Shown in pieces: positions 23,104 through 31,115 of a stretch of DNA of 64,000 bases. Position 1 is the stretch's first letter, and every line of letters starts with the position of its first letter. The translations under genes were made by a program, and so were the position numbers. The stretch covers positions 3,782,001-3,846,000 of the forward strand of contig OZ242042.1 of the NCBI GenBank assembly GCA_965204905.1, given 5' to 3'. Source of the stretch: Bin87 sp965204905 (GTDB lineage Bacteria > Chloroflexota > Dehalococcoidia > Lucifugimonadales > UBA3495). The notes below the pieces were generated by a model. That model did no database searches and was not told the DNA's origin. It saw only the letters and a program-made list of their open reading frames with translations.

Positions 23104-24216
23104 CTACCGGAAGTCGGCGTGGGCCGGAAACGCCGCCAGCAGCGGCGACACCGTGTCGATGGTCGCCTCTCCGATGCTCTCTATGTCGGGGCAGCCGCAC
23201 ATGCCCATGGTGGCGTCCAGCTCGTCGCGCAGCATTTCCAGCACGGCCCTGACCCCGGCCTCGCCGTCCACCGCCAGGCCCCAGAACAGCGGGCGTCCCA
23301 TCAGCACCGCGCGCGCTCCCAGGGCGATGGCCTTGAAGATGTCCGTACCCCGGCGGATGCCGCCGTCCAGGTACACCTCGGCGTTGCCGTCCACCGCGCG
23401 CACCACTTCGGGCAGCACCTCGATGGTGGCCGGCGTGGTGTCCAGGTAGCGGCCGCCGTGGTTGGAAACGATGACGCCCTTGGCGCCGTTCTCCGCCGAC
23501 AGCCGGCCGTCCTCGCCGGCCATGATGCCCTTCACCACCACGGGCAGGTTGACGCTGGACGCGAACCAATCCAGGTCGTCCCACGTCGATGCCACATCCC
23601 GGATGTCGCTGGGCCCGGCGGGCGCGTCGGCGGCGAACTTCCAGCTGTGCGTGCCCAGGTCAAGCTGCGCGTAGTTGGGGGACTCGGCGCCCACGTAGTC
23701 GTTGCGGATGTTGCGCTCCCGCTTGGGCTTGATCTTGGCGTCCAGCGTCATGCAGATGGCCGAGTACCCGGCCTCCTCGGCCCGTGCCGCCATCTCCAGG
23801 GTGAGGCCCCGGTCTTTGAAGAAGTACTGCTGGAACCAGATCGGCCCGCTGGCCGATGCCGCCACATCCTCCAGCGTCCGGGCGGCGTGAGAACTGAGCA
23901 CCATCAGCGTGCCGGCCGCGCCGGCTGCTTTCACGGATGCAATCTCCGCCTCGGGATGGGCCGCTTCGTGGTTGCCGGCCGGGTCCAGCATCAGGGGCAG
24001 CGAGATATCCTGCCCCAGCACGGTGGTGGCCATACTGCGCCGGTCAACGTCCACCATCATGCGGGGCCGCAGCATGATGGAGTCGTACACCGCGCGGGTG
24101 CGCCGGATGGTGATTTCGTCCGTTGCGCCCCCGGCGATGAAGTCGTAGTGCCCCTTCTCAATGTTCTGTCTGGCGATCTCTTCGTACTCGAAAATGTTGA
24201 CTGGTTCTGCAGCCAT
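23104..24216 (-). CDS. FMN-dependent alpha-hydroxy-acid dehydrogenase / oxidase (LldD family)
   Basis: A 370-residue TIM-barrel flavoenzyme that oxidises 2-hydroxy acids such as lactate or glycolate. Seen: EEIARQNIEKGHYDFIAGGATDE-type start, GPIWFQQYFFKDRG (FMN site), LPVVVKGI (active-site Lys), VSNHGGRYLD (catalytic His-Gly-Gly-Arg) and GGIRRGTDIFKAIALGARAVLMGR (FMN phosphate). The start at 24216 gives the usual N-terminus. No membrane segment is obvious, so it could donate electrons to quinone peripherally or to oxygen. Substrate uncertain. Confidence 0.88.
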   Translation of the reverse strand: MAAEPVNIFEYEEIARQNIEKGHYDFIAGGATDEITIRRTRAVYDSIMLRPRMMVDVDRRSMATTVLGQDISLPLMLDPAGNHEAAHPEAEIASVKAAGAAGTLMVLSSHAARTLEDVAASASGPIWFQQYFFKDRGLTLEMAARAEEAGYSAICMTLDAKIKPKRERNIRNDYVGAESPNYAQLDLGTHSWKFAADAPAGPSDIRDVASTWDDLDWFASSVNLPVVVKGIMAGEDGRLSAENGAKGVIVSNHGGRYLDTTPATIEVLPEVVRAVDGNAEVYLDGGIRRGTDIFKAIALGARAVLMGRPLFWGLAVDGEAGVRAVLEMLRDELDATMGMCGCPDIESIGEATIDTVSPLLAAFPAHADFR

Positions 24217-24248
24217 ACGGTTAACCTCTCTCGACTCTTGTCTCTGTT

Positions 24249-25082
24249 CTAGTTGCCGTCTGGCGCTTTCAGCATGGGCCAGAACGTGGCGGCGGCCCCG
24301 CCCATCATCCAGTCCAGGTCTTCCGCCGACAGCCACGGCAGCGCCGTCTTGCCCAGCGTTACCTGTCCTGCGAAACCGCCCGCCCGCGACGACGGGAAGT
24401 TGGAACCCCACATCATGCGTCGCGGCGTGAATGCCTCAATGACCCGGCGGAACATGTCCTTGCCGTCCGCGTCCAGGTCGGCGTAGGGGCCGAGGCTGGT
24501 GCTGGAATAACGCAGGTGCGCGTTGGGCAGCGTGGCCAGTTCCTCCAGCGCGATGGTCATGCCGGCCTTCTCGTCGGAGCCGCTCCAGCCGGCGAAGTGG
24601 TCGGGAGCAAACAGGACGTTGGGATGCCGCGCTCCGATGTTCCGCATCCGGTTCACCCGGTCCGCCGTGCCTCCGCCACCGATGGAAATGGGGACGCCCA
24701 GCGACGCGGCGCGTTCCCAAATTGCATCGCATCGTGGATCATCCGGCTCGGCCCGGCTTTGCAGACGCACGCCCCACATGCCGCGCTCGTTGGTCCAGTA
24801 CGACAGCAGATCCGCCGCGTCCGGCGCCGCCGGGTCCAGGATGCCCACGGCCACGGTGCGCGGGGCGTATTGCAATGCGCTGTCGCACTGGTAGGAATTG
24901 TCCAGGCCGTAGGTGCCGTTGGGCTGCACCAGCGTGGCGCACTCCACGCCGGCCGCGTCCATCTCGGCGATCAGGTCCTCCACGTTGTTGCTGACTTCAA
25001 GCGACCACCCCGTTGCGTCGGGATGGAGCGGGTGCGCGGTCCTGTCGCTGCTGACCACGTGGGTATGAGTATCGATGATCAT
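24249..25082 (-). CDS. Amidohydrolase (PF04909-type, TIM-like metal-dependent hydrolase)
   Basis: A 277-residue protein beginning MIIDTHTHV, the HxH metal site of amidohydrolase_2 enzymes. VECATLVQPNGTYGLDNSYQ follows, then LFAPDHFAGWSGS (third His) and MMWGSNFPSSRAG, where the S-N-F-P Asn replaces the usual D-x-P Asp (GSDFP) of many members. Such enzymes hydrolyse lactones such as 2-pyrone-4,6-dicarboxylate or decarboxylate aromatic acids. The missing Asp may signal altered metal use. It lies 32 bp upstream of the hydroxy-acid dehydrogenase and is probably co-transcribed. Confidence 0.82.
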   Translation of the reverse strand: MIIDTHTHVVSSDRTAHPLHPDATGWSLEVSNNVEDLIAEMDAAGVECATLVQPNGTYGLDNSYQCDSALQYAPRTVAVGILDPAAPDAADLLSYWTNERGMWGVRLQSRAEPDDPRCDAIWERAASLGVPISIGGGGTADRVNRMRNIGARHPNVLFAPDHFAGWSGSDEKAGMTIALEELATLPNAHLRYSSTSLGPYADLDADGKDMFRRVIEAFTPRRMMWGSNFPSSRAGGFAGQVTLGKTALPWLSAEDLDWMMGGAAATFWPMLKAPDGN

Positions 25083-25252
25083 GGCGTAACTCCTGCGGTC
25101 TGGTGCGTAACTCTCGTTGGATGCGTAACTCCGGTACGGGCCGATGGAACGGACACGCGCCATTCTACGACATCCTGCAACGTATGGTTCGACAGGCTCA
25201 CCATGAGCGTGCAAAAGGAGGCTCTGGAAAAACCCTGAGCCTGGGTGACAGC

Positions 25253-25280
25253 AAAAAGCCGGTGCATTTAGAGCGCCGGC
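25253..25280 (-). terminator. Rho-independent terminator of rpsT
   Basis: On the minus strand GCCGGCGC, a 7-base loop and GCACCGGC form an 8-bp stem with one mismatch, followed by TTTTTG. It starts 45 bp after the rpsT stop. Confidence 0.75.
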
Positions 25281-25324
25281 GCATCGCTGAAGATTCGATA
25301 TGCGAGCTGGCTCAGGCCGCGTCG

Positions 25325-25579
25325 CTACTCCGTCTGAGCGCGGTTGAGGGCAGCGGCGAGGCGGGCCTTGCGGCGCGAGGCGTTGTTCTTGTGGAGCACT
25401 CCTTTGCGGGCGGCGATGTCCAACTGTCGCATCGCTTTGTGTACTTCCTCCGCAGACTCGGGCGCTCCGGCGGCGATGGCGCGGCGGGCGCGGCCGATGG
25501 CGGTGCGGGTGGCGCGACGCACGCTCAGGTTGCGGGCATAACGCTTTACGGATTGGCGGTGGGCCTTCTGTGCAGGCAA
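25325..25579 (-). CDS. rpsT: 30S ribosomal protein S20
   Basis: Eighty-four residues: basic, helical, with QKAHRQSVKRYARNLSVRR near the start and KAMRQLDIAARKGVLHKNNA and SRRKARL, the S20 core. It binds 16S rRNA near helices 9 and 44. The best start is TTG at 25579, supported by AGGAG 9 nt upstream and by length; no ATG lies at the right place. It is a single gene with its own terminator. Confidence 0.9.
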   Translation of the reverse strand: MPAQKAHRQSVKRYARNLSVRRATRTAIGRARRAIAAGAPESAEEVHKAMRQLDIAARKGVLHKNNASRRKARLAAALNRAQTE

Positions 25580-25741
25580 GGGAACGGCTCCTGTAATCTG
25601 TTTCTGTGATTTGCAGTACAGGATGTTATCAAAAGTCAAACCAGATGTCATCCGTTGGGCGAAATCTCTGCTTTCCCCGAAATGCCGGTAGCGACCAGCA
25701 CCAACACCGTATAGAATGGATGAGGAAACCAAAGTAGCGAC

Positions 25742-26704
25742 ATGACCATGACTACACCCACGCCCATCGAGACTTTCGAGGACATCCTCGCCGCCATGGA
25801 GAACAATCCCAGGCTCCAGGCGGCCATGCGTCAGCACGTCCTGGATCAGGAATTCCTGCAACTGCCTGCCATCGTACGGGAGCTCCAACAGGCCATAGCC
25901 CAACTCACCCAACTGGTGCATGACTACATCGCCGCCACCGACGCCCGCCTGGAGCAGATAGAAGCGCGCTTGGACCGTCTCGAAGCCGGGCAGGCCCGGC
26001 TGGAAAGCGACGTAACGGAACTGAAGACCGGGCAGGCCCGGCTGGAAAGCGACGTAACGGAACTGAAGACCGGGCAGGCCCGGCTGGAAAGCGACGTAGC
26101 GGAACTGAAGACCGGCCAAGCCCGGCTGGAAAGCGACGTAGCGGAACTGAAGACCGGCCAAGCCCGGCTGGAAAGCGACGTAACGGAACTGAAGACCGGC
26201 CAAGCCCGGCTGGAAAGCGACGTAACGGAACTGAAAACCGGGCAGGCGCAAATGGCAGCCAGCCAAGCCCGGATGGAAGGGAACATGAACCGACTCATCG
26301 GGTCGGACTACGAGCGGAAGGCCGCCCGCCGGGCCAGCCGTCTGGCTAAACGATACCTGGGTATGGAAGATATGCGGGTCATATACGCCATAACCATGCC
26401 GGACAGCAACCAGTTCCCCGCGATCCTGAATAACGCCGTCAGGGCCGGACGAATGGACGCGAGCGAAGCCGACGAACTGGAAGAAGTGGACATCGTTATG
26501 CGTGGTCCCAGCGAGTATGCTGTGGCGGAGGTATCGATCACCGTGGACGAAAGCGACGTTCAAAGGGCACGAGAGCGGGCCGGGCTGCTGTCCAAAGCGG
26601 TAACGGAACCCGTGCGGGCCATAGTGGTCGGAGTACATACCCTCGACTCGGCGTCTCAGTTGGCTGCCACTAACCACGTGGCTGTAATGATACTGCCCGA
26701 GTAA
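25742..26704 (+). CDS. Coiled-coil protein with tandem 14-residue repeats
   Basis: A 320-residue protein. Residues 1-75 are helical. Residues about 80-165 are five perfect or near-perfect copies, flanked by partial copies, of the 14-residue unit T/A-ELKTGQARLESDV, two heptads long and therefore a continuous coiled coil. The C-terminal 140 residues form a globular domain (KAARRASRLAKRYLGMED, EVSITVDESDVQRARERAG) resembling DUF3782-like proteins with a PD-(D/E)XK-type core (EVDIV and AEVS strands). Nuclease activity is inference. The repeat number likely varies between strains. Confidence 0.7.
   Translation: MTMTTPTPIETFEDILAAMENNPRLQAAMRQHVLDQEFLQLPAIVRELQQAIAQLTQLVHDYIAATDARLEQIEARLDRLEAGQARLESDVTELKTGQARLESDVTELKTGQARLESDVAELKTGQARLESDVAELKTGQARLESDVTELKTGQARLESDVTELKTGQAQMAASQARMEGNMNRLIGSDYERKAARRASRLAKRYLGMEDMRVIYAITMPDSNQFPAILNNAVRAGRMDASEADELEEVDIVMRGPSEYAVAEVSITVDESDVQRARERAGLLSKAVTEPVRAIVVGVHTLDSASQLAATNHVAVMILPE
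25986..26240 (+). repeat. 42-bp tandem repeats inside the coiled-coil gene
   Basis: About six consecutive 42-bp units encode E-LKTGQARLESDV. They differ only at a G/C in GGGCAGG versus GGCCAAG and at A/G in GTAACG versus GTAGCG, so two unit sub-types alternate in blocks. This means recent duplication by slippage or recombination. Unit length keeps reading frame and heptad phase. Confidence 0.9.
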
Positions 26705-26732
26705 GATCACCATCTCGCCAACAAGTCACACC

Positions 26733-26771
26733 GCAAAGCGGCCCGTACCGTCTGGCTACGGGCCGCTTTGC
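26733..26771 (+). terminator. Strong 15-bp stem after the coiled-coil gene
   Basis: GCAAAGCGGCCCGTA and its exact complement are separated by 9 bases. It begins 29 bp after the stop codon. There is no T-run (AATAGCG follows), so termination may be partial or the hairpin may protect the 3' end. Confidence 0.55.
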
Positions 26772-26793
26772 AATAGCGAAATTTCCTCGTTAG

Positions 26794-26822
26794 TTGACAA
26801 TACTCGTCCCGTTGCGGACAAT
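26794..26822 (+). promoter_or_regulatory. Sigma-70-type promoter of groEL
   Basis: TTGACA (26794-26799), a 17-bp spacer and GACAAT (26817-26822). The leader would be about 98 nt. No CIRCE inverted repeat (TTAGCACTC-N9-GAGTGCTAA) was found, so HrcA control is not indicated. Confidence 0.6.
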
Positions 26823-26926
26823 TGAAACGCCAAACTCCGCGCGATCCCATCGCTTCCAATCGAGACATATCGTCACGTGTCGCCGAATCGCGCGCTGCAA
26901 TTTGCCGAGTCCGGAGGATTCCCGCA

Positions 26927-28552
26927 ATGCCTGAAAAGCAACTGATTTTTGACGAAGACGCCCGACAGAGCCTGATGAGCGGCGTTGACCAACTGGGGCG
27001 CGTGGTCGCCCTTACGCTGGGCCCCAGCGGCCGGAACGTGATTCTGGGCCGCGTCTGGACCCTACCGGTGGTCTGTAGCGATGGCGTCACCATCGCCAAA
27101 GAGGTCGAATTGCCAGACCCCTACGAAAACATGGGCGCGCAGGTTGTCAAAGAGGCCGCCGCCAAGACCAACGACGTCGTGGGCGACGGAACCACTACAT
27201 CGGTTGTGCTGGCGCGTTCCATCATCCAGGGCGGCTTTATGAACGTCGCCGCCGGCGCGAATCCGCTGGCGATCAAGTCTGGCATCGACCAGGCCGTTAG
27301 CGCGGTCAGCAACGAAATCAGGGCCCAGGCCGTAGCCGTTGAGAGTCGTGAACAGGTGGCGCGCGTCGCCGCCCTTTCCGCCCACGAAGAGGCCATCGCC
27401 GAGCTGATCGCCGACGCCATGGACAAAGTGGGCCGCGAGGGTATCATCACCATCGAGGAGAGCCGCGGCCTGACCGACGAACTGGACGTGGTTGAAGGGA
27501 TGCGGCTGGATCGCGGCTACCTTTCGCCCCACTTCATCACCGACGCCGACCGCATGGAAGTTTCGCTGGACGAGCCGCTCTTCCTGCTCACCGACCAGAA
27601 ACTTTCCTCGGCCGCCGACGTGGTGCCTACCCTCGAAGCGGTGGCTCAGGCCGGCCGACGACCGCTGATCATAATCGCCGAGGACGTGGAAGGCGAAGCG
27701 TTGGCTACCCTGGTGGTCAACAAGCTGCGCGGCACGGTGAGCAGCCTGGCGGTGAAAGCCCCGGGGTTCGGCGAGCGGCGTAAGGCATTGCTGGAAGACT
27801 TGGCCATCGTCACCGGCGGCGCGGTCGTCACCAGCGACGCGGGTATGCGTCTGGACGAAGTTTCCCTGGAGAACCTGGGCTCCGCGCGGCGCGTGCTGGC
27901 CACCAAGGACGAGACCACCATAGTTGAAGGCCGGGGCCACGAGGACGACATCGCCGGCCGCGTTGCTGAGCTGCGCGTGCAGATCGAGGAAACCACCTCC
28001 GATTATGACCGTGAAAAGTTGCAGGAGCGCCTCGCCAACCTGGCGGGCGGCGTCGCCGTCATCCGGGTCGGCGCTGCCACCGAGCCGGAACTGAACGAGC
28101 GCAAGAGCCGGACCGAGGATGCTTTGGCCTCCACGCGGGCCGCCGTTGAGGAAGGCGTCATCCCCGGCGGCGGCGTGACGCTGCTGCGCGCCCAGGCTGC
28201 GCTGAATGACATCTTGGAGCGGTCCTCCGGCGACGTGGCCGTGGGCATACGCTTGGTGCGTGACGCGCTGGAAGCGCCTCTGACCACCATCGCGCGGAAC
28301 GCCGGCTATAAGGGCGACGTCATCGTGGAGAACGTTCGCAACGCCGAAGGCGACTACGGATTTGATGCCGAGCGGGGAGAATACACCGACGTGGTGGCCC
28401 GGGGCATCATCGACCCGGCGAAGGTTACCCGCTCGGCCCTGCAAAACGCCGGCTCAGTAGCCGGAATGCTCCTGACCACCCAGGCCGTCGTAACCGAAAT
28501 TCCCAAGTACGAGCCGCTGCCGGCCGACATCCAGGACTTCATGCACGACTAA
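26927..28552 (+). CDS. groL: Chaperonin GroEL (Hsp60)
   Basis: A 541-residue group I chaperonin. TLGPSGRNVILG, then VVGDGTTTSVVLA (ATP and Asp site), KAPGFGERRKALLEDLA and EEGVIPGGGVTLLRA are all present. The start ATG 26927 has GGAGG nearby; the longer frame lacks support. The C-terminus ends in PADIQDFMHD without the flexible GGM repeats. No groES is adjacent, so the co-chaperonin must be elsewhere. A YENMGAQVVKEAAAKTNDVV motif confirms the equatorial domain. This may be a second, specialised GroEL copy; that is inference. Confidence 0.95.
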   Translation: MPEKQLIFDEDARQSLMSGVDQLGRVVALTLGPSGRNVILGRVWTLPVVCSDGVTIAKEVELPDPYENMGAQVVKEAAAKTNDVVGDGTTTSVVLARSIIQGGFMNVAAGANPLAIKSGIDQAVSAVSNEIRAQAVAVESREQVARVAALSAHEEAIAELIADAMDKVGREGIITIEESRGLTDELDVVEGMRLDRGYLSPHFITDADRMEVSLDEPLFLLTDQKLSSAADVVPTLEAVAQAGRRPLIIIAEDVEGEALATLVVNKLRGTVSSLAVKAPGFGERRKALLEDLAIVTGGAVVTSDAGMRLDEVSLENLGSARRVLATKDETTIVEGRGHEDDIAGRVAELRVQIEETTSDYDREKLQERLANLAGGVAVIRVGAATEPELNERKSRTEDALASTRAAVEEGVIPGGGVTLLRAQAALNDILERSSGDVAVGIRLVRDALEAPLTTIARNAGYKGDVIVENVRNAEGDYGFDAERGEYTDVVARGIIDPAKVTRSALQNAGSVAGMLLTTQAVVTEIPKYEPLPADIQDFMHD

Positions 28553-28581
28553 TCCCACTGTAATCTGTGCAGATTGCCAGC

Positions 28582-28617
28582 GTAGGGGCGGCGTCCGCCA
28601 TCGGCGGATCGCCCCTT
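28582..28617. repeat. GTAGGGGC-type palindrome, copy 4 (divergent)
   Basis: GTAGGGGCG, an inner GTCCGCC/GGCGGAT hairpin and CGCCCCTT, 30 bp after the groEL stop and before the convergent NYN gene. Position fits a terminator shared by the two. Confidence 0.45.
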
Positions 28618-28644
28618 GCCATGCTCCGACAGATCCCGATTCGA

Positions 28645-29274
28645 TTAAGCCAATCGTCTATTGGACAGGTCCAACTCCATCGTTTCGCGGGCCGGGACGG
28701 GTTCCTGCCCGAGGCGAGGCGTGTTGGTGTAGGTAATCGCCTCGTAGTAGTCGTCCAGCGGCACAAAGACGCCGTTGTCTTCCACCCATTCGCGCATTCT
28801 AGGATTGCACGAATGCTCCCATGAAAGCAGCTCCACCCGCCAGTCTCTTCGGCGCATTCGCTCCAGTGTCCGGTGAAAACCGCGTCCTTCGTTATAGCCG
28901 GCGCCGTCTCCGGTCAACAGTACAACGATTCCAGGGTTATCCGCATAATCCCAGCCGTTTTCCAGCATACGCAGTTGCAGCCACTGGTCGGGCGTTTCCT
29001 GTTCGCCACGGCTGGGTTCACCTCGATCAAACAGGTGAACTTCTACACCGGTTCGACGCAACTGCTGCCAAAGCATACTCAGTGCCGGCGGTATTGACCC
29101 CGCGGCCAGCGCTTTCTCCAGCGGTCGGTCGGCGTGGGCCAAGCGGAGCAGGTTCTCGAACTGAATGCGAACGCGGTGGCGGGCGTAAGGATCGCCGTTG
29201 CGTTCCTCCGCCAAGTCCTGCGCCGCGTGAAAAATGTTGGAATTGTCCAGATAGACAAAAACGCCGCTCATCAT
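28645..29274 (-). CDS. NYN-domain (PIN-like) RNase family protein
   Basis: A 209-residue protein starting VFVYLDNSNIFHAAQDLAEE, the NYN strand with catalytic Asp and Asn. Other acidic positions are in HLFDRGEPSRGEQ, then QLRMLENGWDYADNPGIVVLLTGDGAG (Asp pair) and WVEDNGVFVPLDDYYEAITY. NYN proteins (LabA/DUF88) are PIN-fold nucleases or RNA-binding proteins. Stand-alone, with no clear antitoxin beside it. Divergent from dut by 80 bp. Confidence 0.8.
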   Translation of the reverse strand: MMSGVFVYLDNSNIFHAAQDLAEERNGDPYARHRVRIQFENLLRLAHADRPLEKALAAGSIPPALSMLWQQLRRTGVEVHLFDRGEPSRGEQETPDQWLQLRMLENGWDYADNPGIVVLLTGDGAGYNEGRGFHRTLERMRRRDWRVELLSWEHSCNPRMREWVEDNGVFVPLDDYYEAITYTNTPRLGQEPVPARETMELDLSNRRLA

Positions 29275-29354
29275 TATTTCTCCACAAGTGTATTTTCACT
29301 ATATCATGGCGACGGGTTTATCTATCCGGCTGCCATCGACATGGCTGAAACTGC

Positions 29355-29903
29355 ATGACACATGCTGACGACATCGCTTATCCGGGGGTTTTGAGCCGTG
29401 CCGCCATTGCCGACCTAATCGCCGGCGACCCGCCGCTGCTGGACGAATGCCCCGACATCAACGGGCAGCTTCAGACCAACGGCTTCGATGTGTCCGTCCG
29501 GGACGTTTCTGCTTATGATGACGTCTCCGCCCCGGGCAGCATAGGTATTTCCGACGGCGACCGGACGCTGCCCGAAAACTCGGAACTGGCCTTCGACTCC
29601 GACGGTTGGCTGCATCTCCGGCCCGGTCCCTACCTGATTACGTTCAACGAGATCGTCAATCTGCCGCGCCATATCATGGCCCTGGCCCGTCCCCGTTCCA
29701 GCCTGCTCCGCTCGGGCGTCGCCATCCACACCGCCGTCTGGGATGCCGGTTACTCTGGACGCTCCCAGGCGCTGCTGGTCGTCCATCATCCCGCCGGCTT
29801 CAGAATCCGGCGCGGCGCTCGGGTCGCTCAGTTGGTGTTCTTTCCCCTGGACGCTGCGGATACGCAGGGATACGCAGGACGATACCAGAACGAGAACCTG
29901 TGA
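29355..29903 (+). CDS. dut: dUTPase / dCTP deaminase family protein
   Basis: A 182-residue trimeric beta-barrel nucleotide hydrolase. RPRSSLLRSGVAIHTAVWDA followed by GYSGRSQALLVVHHPAGF holds the substrate-binding Ser-Ser/Arg and the uracil-binding beta hairpin. The form is closer to archaeal-type dUTPases than to E. coli Dut. dUTP to dUMP plus diphosphate is the likely reaction; deamination of dCTP is possible because both activities share this fold. It ends 2 bp before queG, so the two are one operon. Confidence 0.82.
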   Translation: MTHADDIAYPGVLSRAAIADLIAGDPPLLDECPDINGQLQTNGFDVSVRDVSAYDDVSAPGSIGISDGDRTLPENSELAFDSDGWLHLRPGPYLITFNEIVNLPRHIMALARPRSSLLRSGVAIHTAVWDAGYSGRSQALLVVHHPAGFRIRRGARVAQLVFFPLDAADTQGYAGRYQNENL

Positions 29904-29905
29904 GC

Positions 29906-31096
29906 ATGTCAGACCACGATGGCACGAAACCGGCTGAACTTCGCCGATTGGTCAACCGCCTGGCGCATGAAGTCGGTTTTGATCTGGTGGCGGTGACCGA
30001 CGCCGCCGATTTCGATGCTGATCGTGAATTAGCCATGCGCCGTATCGACGACGGGCTGATGGACGGCTTGCCGTGGTTCACCAAAGGCCGCGTGGCGCGG
30101 GGCACGAGTCCCGACGAACTGTTGCCCGGCGCTCAGTCCATCATCTCCCTGGGACTGAATTACTACCCCGGCTCAGCGCCAGCGCCGGCATCCGGTTCGG
30201 GATTGGTCGCCCGTTATGCCCAGGGGCGCGATTATCACCGGGTGATGAAGCGGCGGATGCGCCGGCTCGTCATCGCCCTTTCCGAACATCCGGCGTTGCA
30301 ACAGGCCGATGCAGAGCTGACGGCCCGCTGGTATGTGGACGACGGGCCGATGCTGGACCGGGCCGCCGCCGCGCGCGCCGGCCTGGGCTGGTTCGGCAAA
30401 AACGGCAACATCCTGAACCCGACCTACGGGTCATGGCTGCTGCTGGGCCAGATCATCACGAATCTGCAACTGGAACCGGACGCGCCCCTGGCCAAGACCT
30501 GCGGCCAATGCGTTCGCTGTATCCCGGCCTGCCCCACCGACGCGATAGTCGCGCCCTACGTGGTGGACAACCGCCGCTGCATCAGCTACCTGACCATTGA
30601 GCACAAGGGGGCGATACCCCGCGAGCTGCGCCCGGCCATTGGAACCTGGGTCTTCGGCTGCGACATCTGCCAGGAAGTGTGTCCGGTCAACCGCAAGGCG
30701 CAAGCGACGTCGGACCCCAACTTTGGCCGGCGCGACCTGACAGCCCTGGACCTGGTTGAGTTGCTGGATATGGACGAGCAGCAGTTTCGCCAGCGCTTTG
30801 CCGGCACGCCGCTGATGCGGGCCAAGCGGGTCGGGATGCAGCGGAACGCCTGCGTGGCGTTGGGCAATCTCGGCGATGCGACGGCAACGCGGGCGTTGGG
30901 GCGAGCCCTGGCGTCGGGGGATCCCCTGGTGCGGCAGCACGCGGCATGGGCCTTGGGGCGTATTGGCGGAGCCGAGGTTATCGCCGCCCTGAAATCTGCC
31001 AACGGCGTAGAACGTGATGAGGAAGTCCGGGAGGAGATTTGTCTGGCGCTGACGGCGGCGGGCGCAGGCACTGGATTCCGGCTTTCGCCGGAATGA
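29906..31096 (+). CDS. queG: Epoxyqueuosine reductase QueG
   Basis: A 396-residue cobalamin and iron-sulfur enzyme for the last step of tRNA queuosine synthesis. RWYVDDGPMLDRAAAARAGL and GWFGKNGNILNP form the N-terminal part. Two 4Fe-4S motifs follow: CGQCVRCIPACPTDAI and CDICQEVCPVN. The C-terminus has a HEAT-like stretch (ALGRALASGDPLVRQHAAWALGRIGG). The start at ATG 29906 overlaps a longer frame running through dut and was chosen by domain start. Its last codons (FRLSPE and stop) lie inside a dispersed palindrome. Confidence 0.93.
   Translation: MSDHDGTKPAELRRLVNRLAHEVGFDLVAVTDAADFDADRELAMRRIDDGLMDGLPWFTKGRVARGTSPDELLPGAQSIISLGLNYYPGSAPAPASGSGLVARYAQGRDYHRVMKRRMRRLVIALSEHPALQQADAELTARWYVDDGPMLDRAAAARAGLGWFGKNGNILNPTYGSWLLLGQIITNLQLEPDAPLAKTCGQCVRCIPACPTDAIVAPYVVDNRRCISYLTIEHKGAIPRELRPAIGTWVFGCDICQEVCPVNRKAQATSDPNFGRRDLTALDLVELLDMDEQQFRQRFAGTPLMRAKRVGMQRNACVALGNLGDATATRALGRALASGDPLVRQHAAWALGRIGGAEVIAALKSANGVERDEEVREEICLALTAAGAGTGFRLSPE
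31075..31094. repeat. ATTCC-N10-GGAAT palindrome, copy 1 (in queG 3' end)
   Basis: ATTCCGGC and GCCGGAAT arms with a TTTC loop; TGGATT precedes and GAATGACG follows. The queG stop (TGA) is inside the copy. Confidence 0.8.
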
Positions 31097-31115
31097 CGAT
31101 ATTTACCAATGCGAT

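Noticed and set aside
25986..26240. Possible CRISPR array (regular repeats)
   Set aside because: Units are contiguous 42-bp tandem repeats in frame with no unique spacers; they encode a coiled coil.
25325..26713. 462-codon minus-strand frame
   Set aside because: Only its last 84 codons are real (rpsT); the rest is antisense of the coiled-coil gene.
26780..26930. CIRCE element or HrcA control of groEL
   Set aside because: No TTAGCACTC-type inverted repeat is present.
27062..28444. 460-codon minus-strand frame
   Set aside because: Antisense of groEL.
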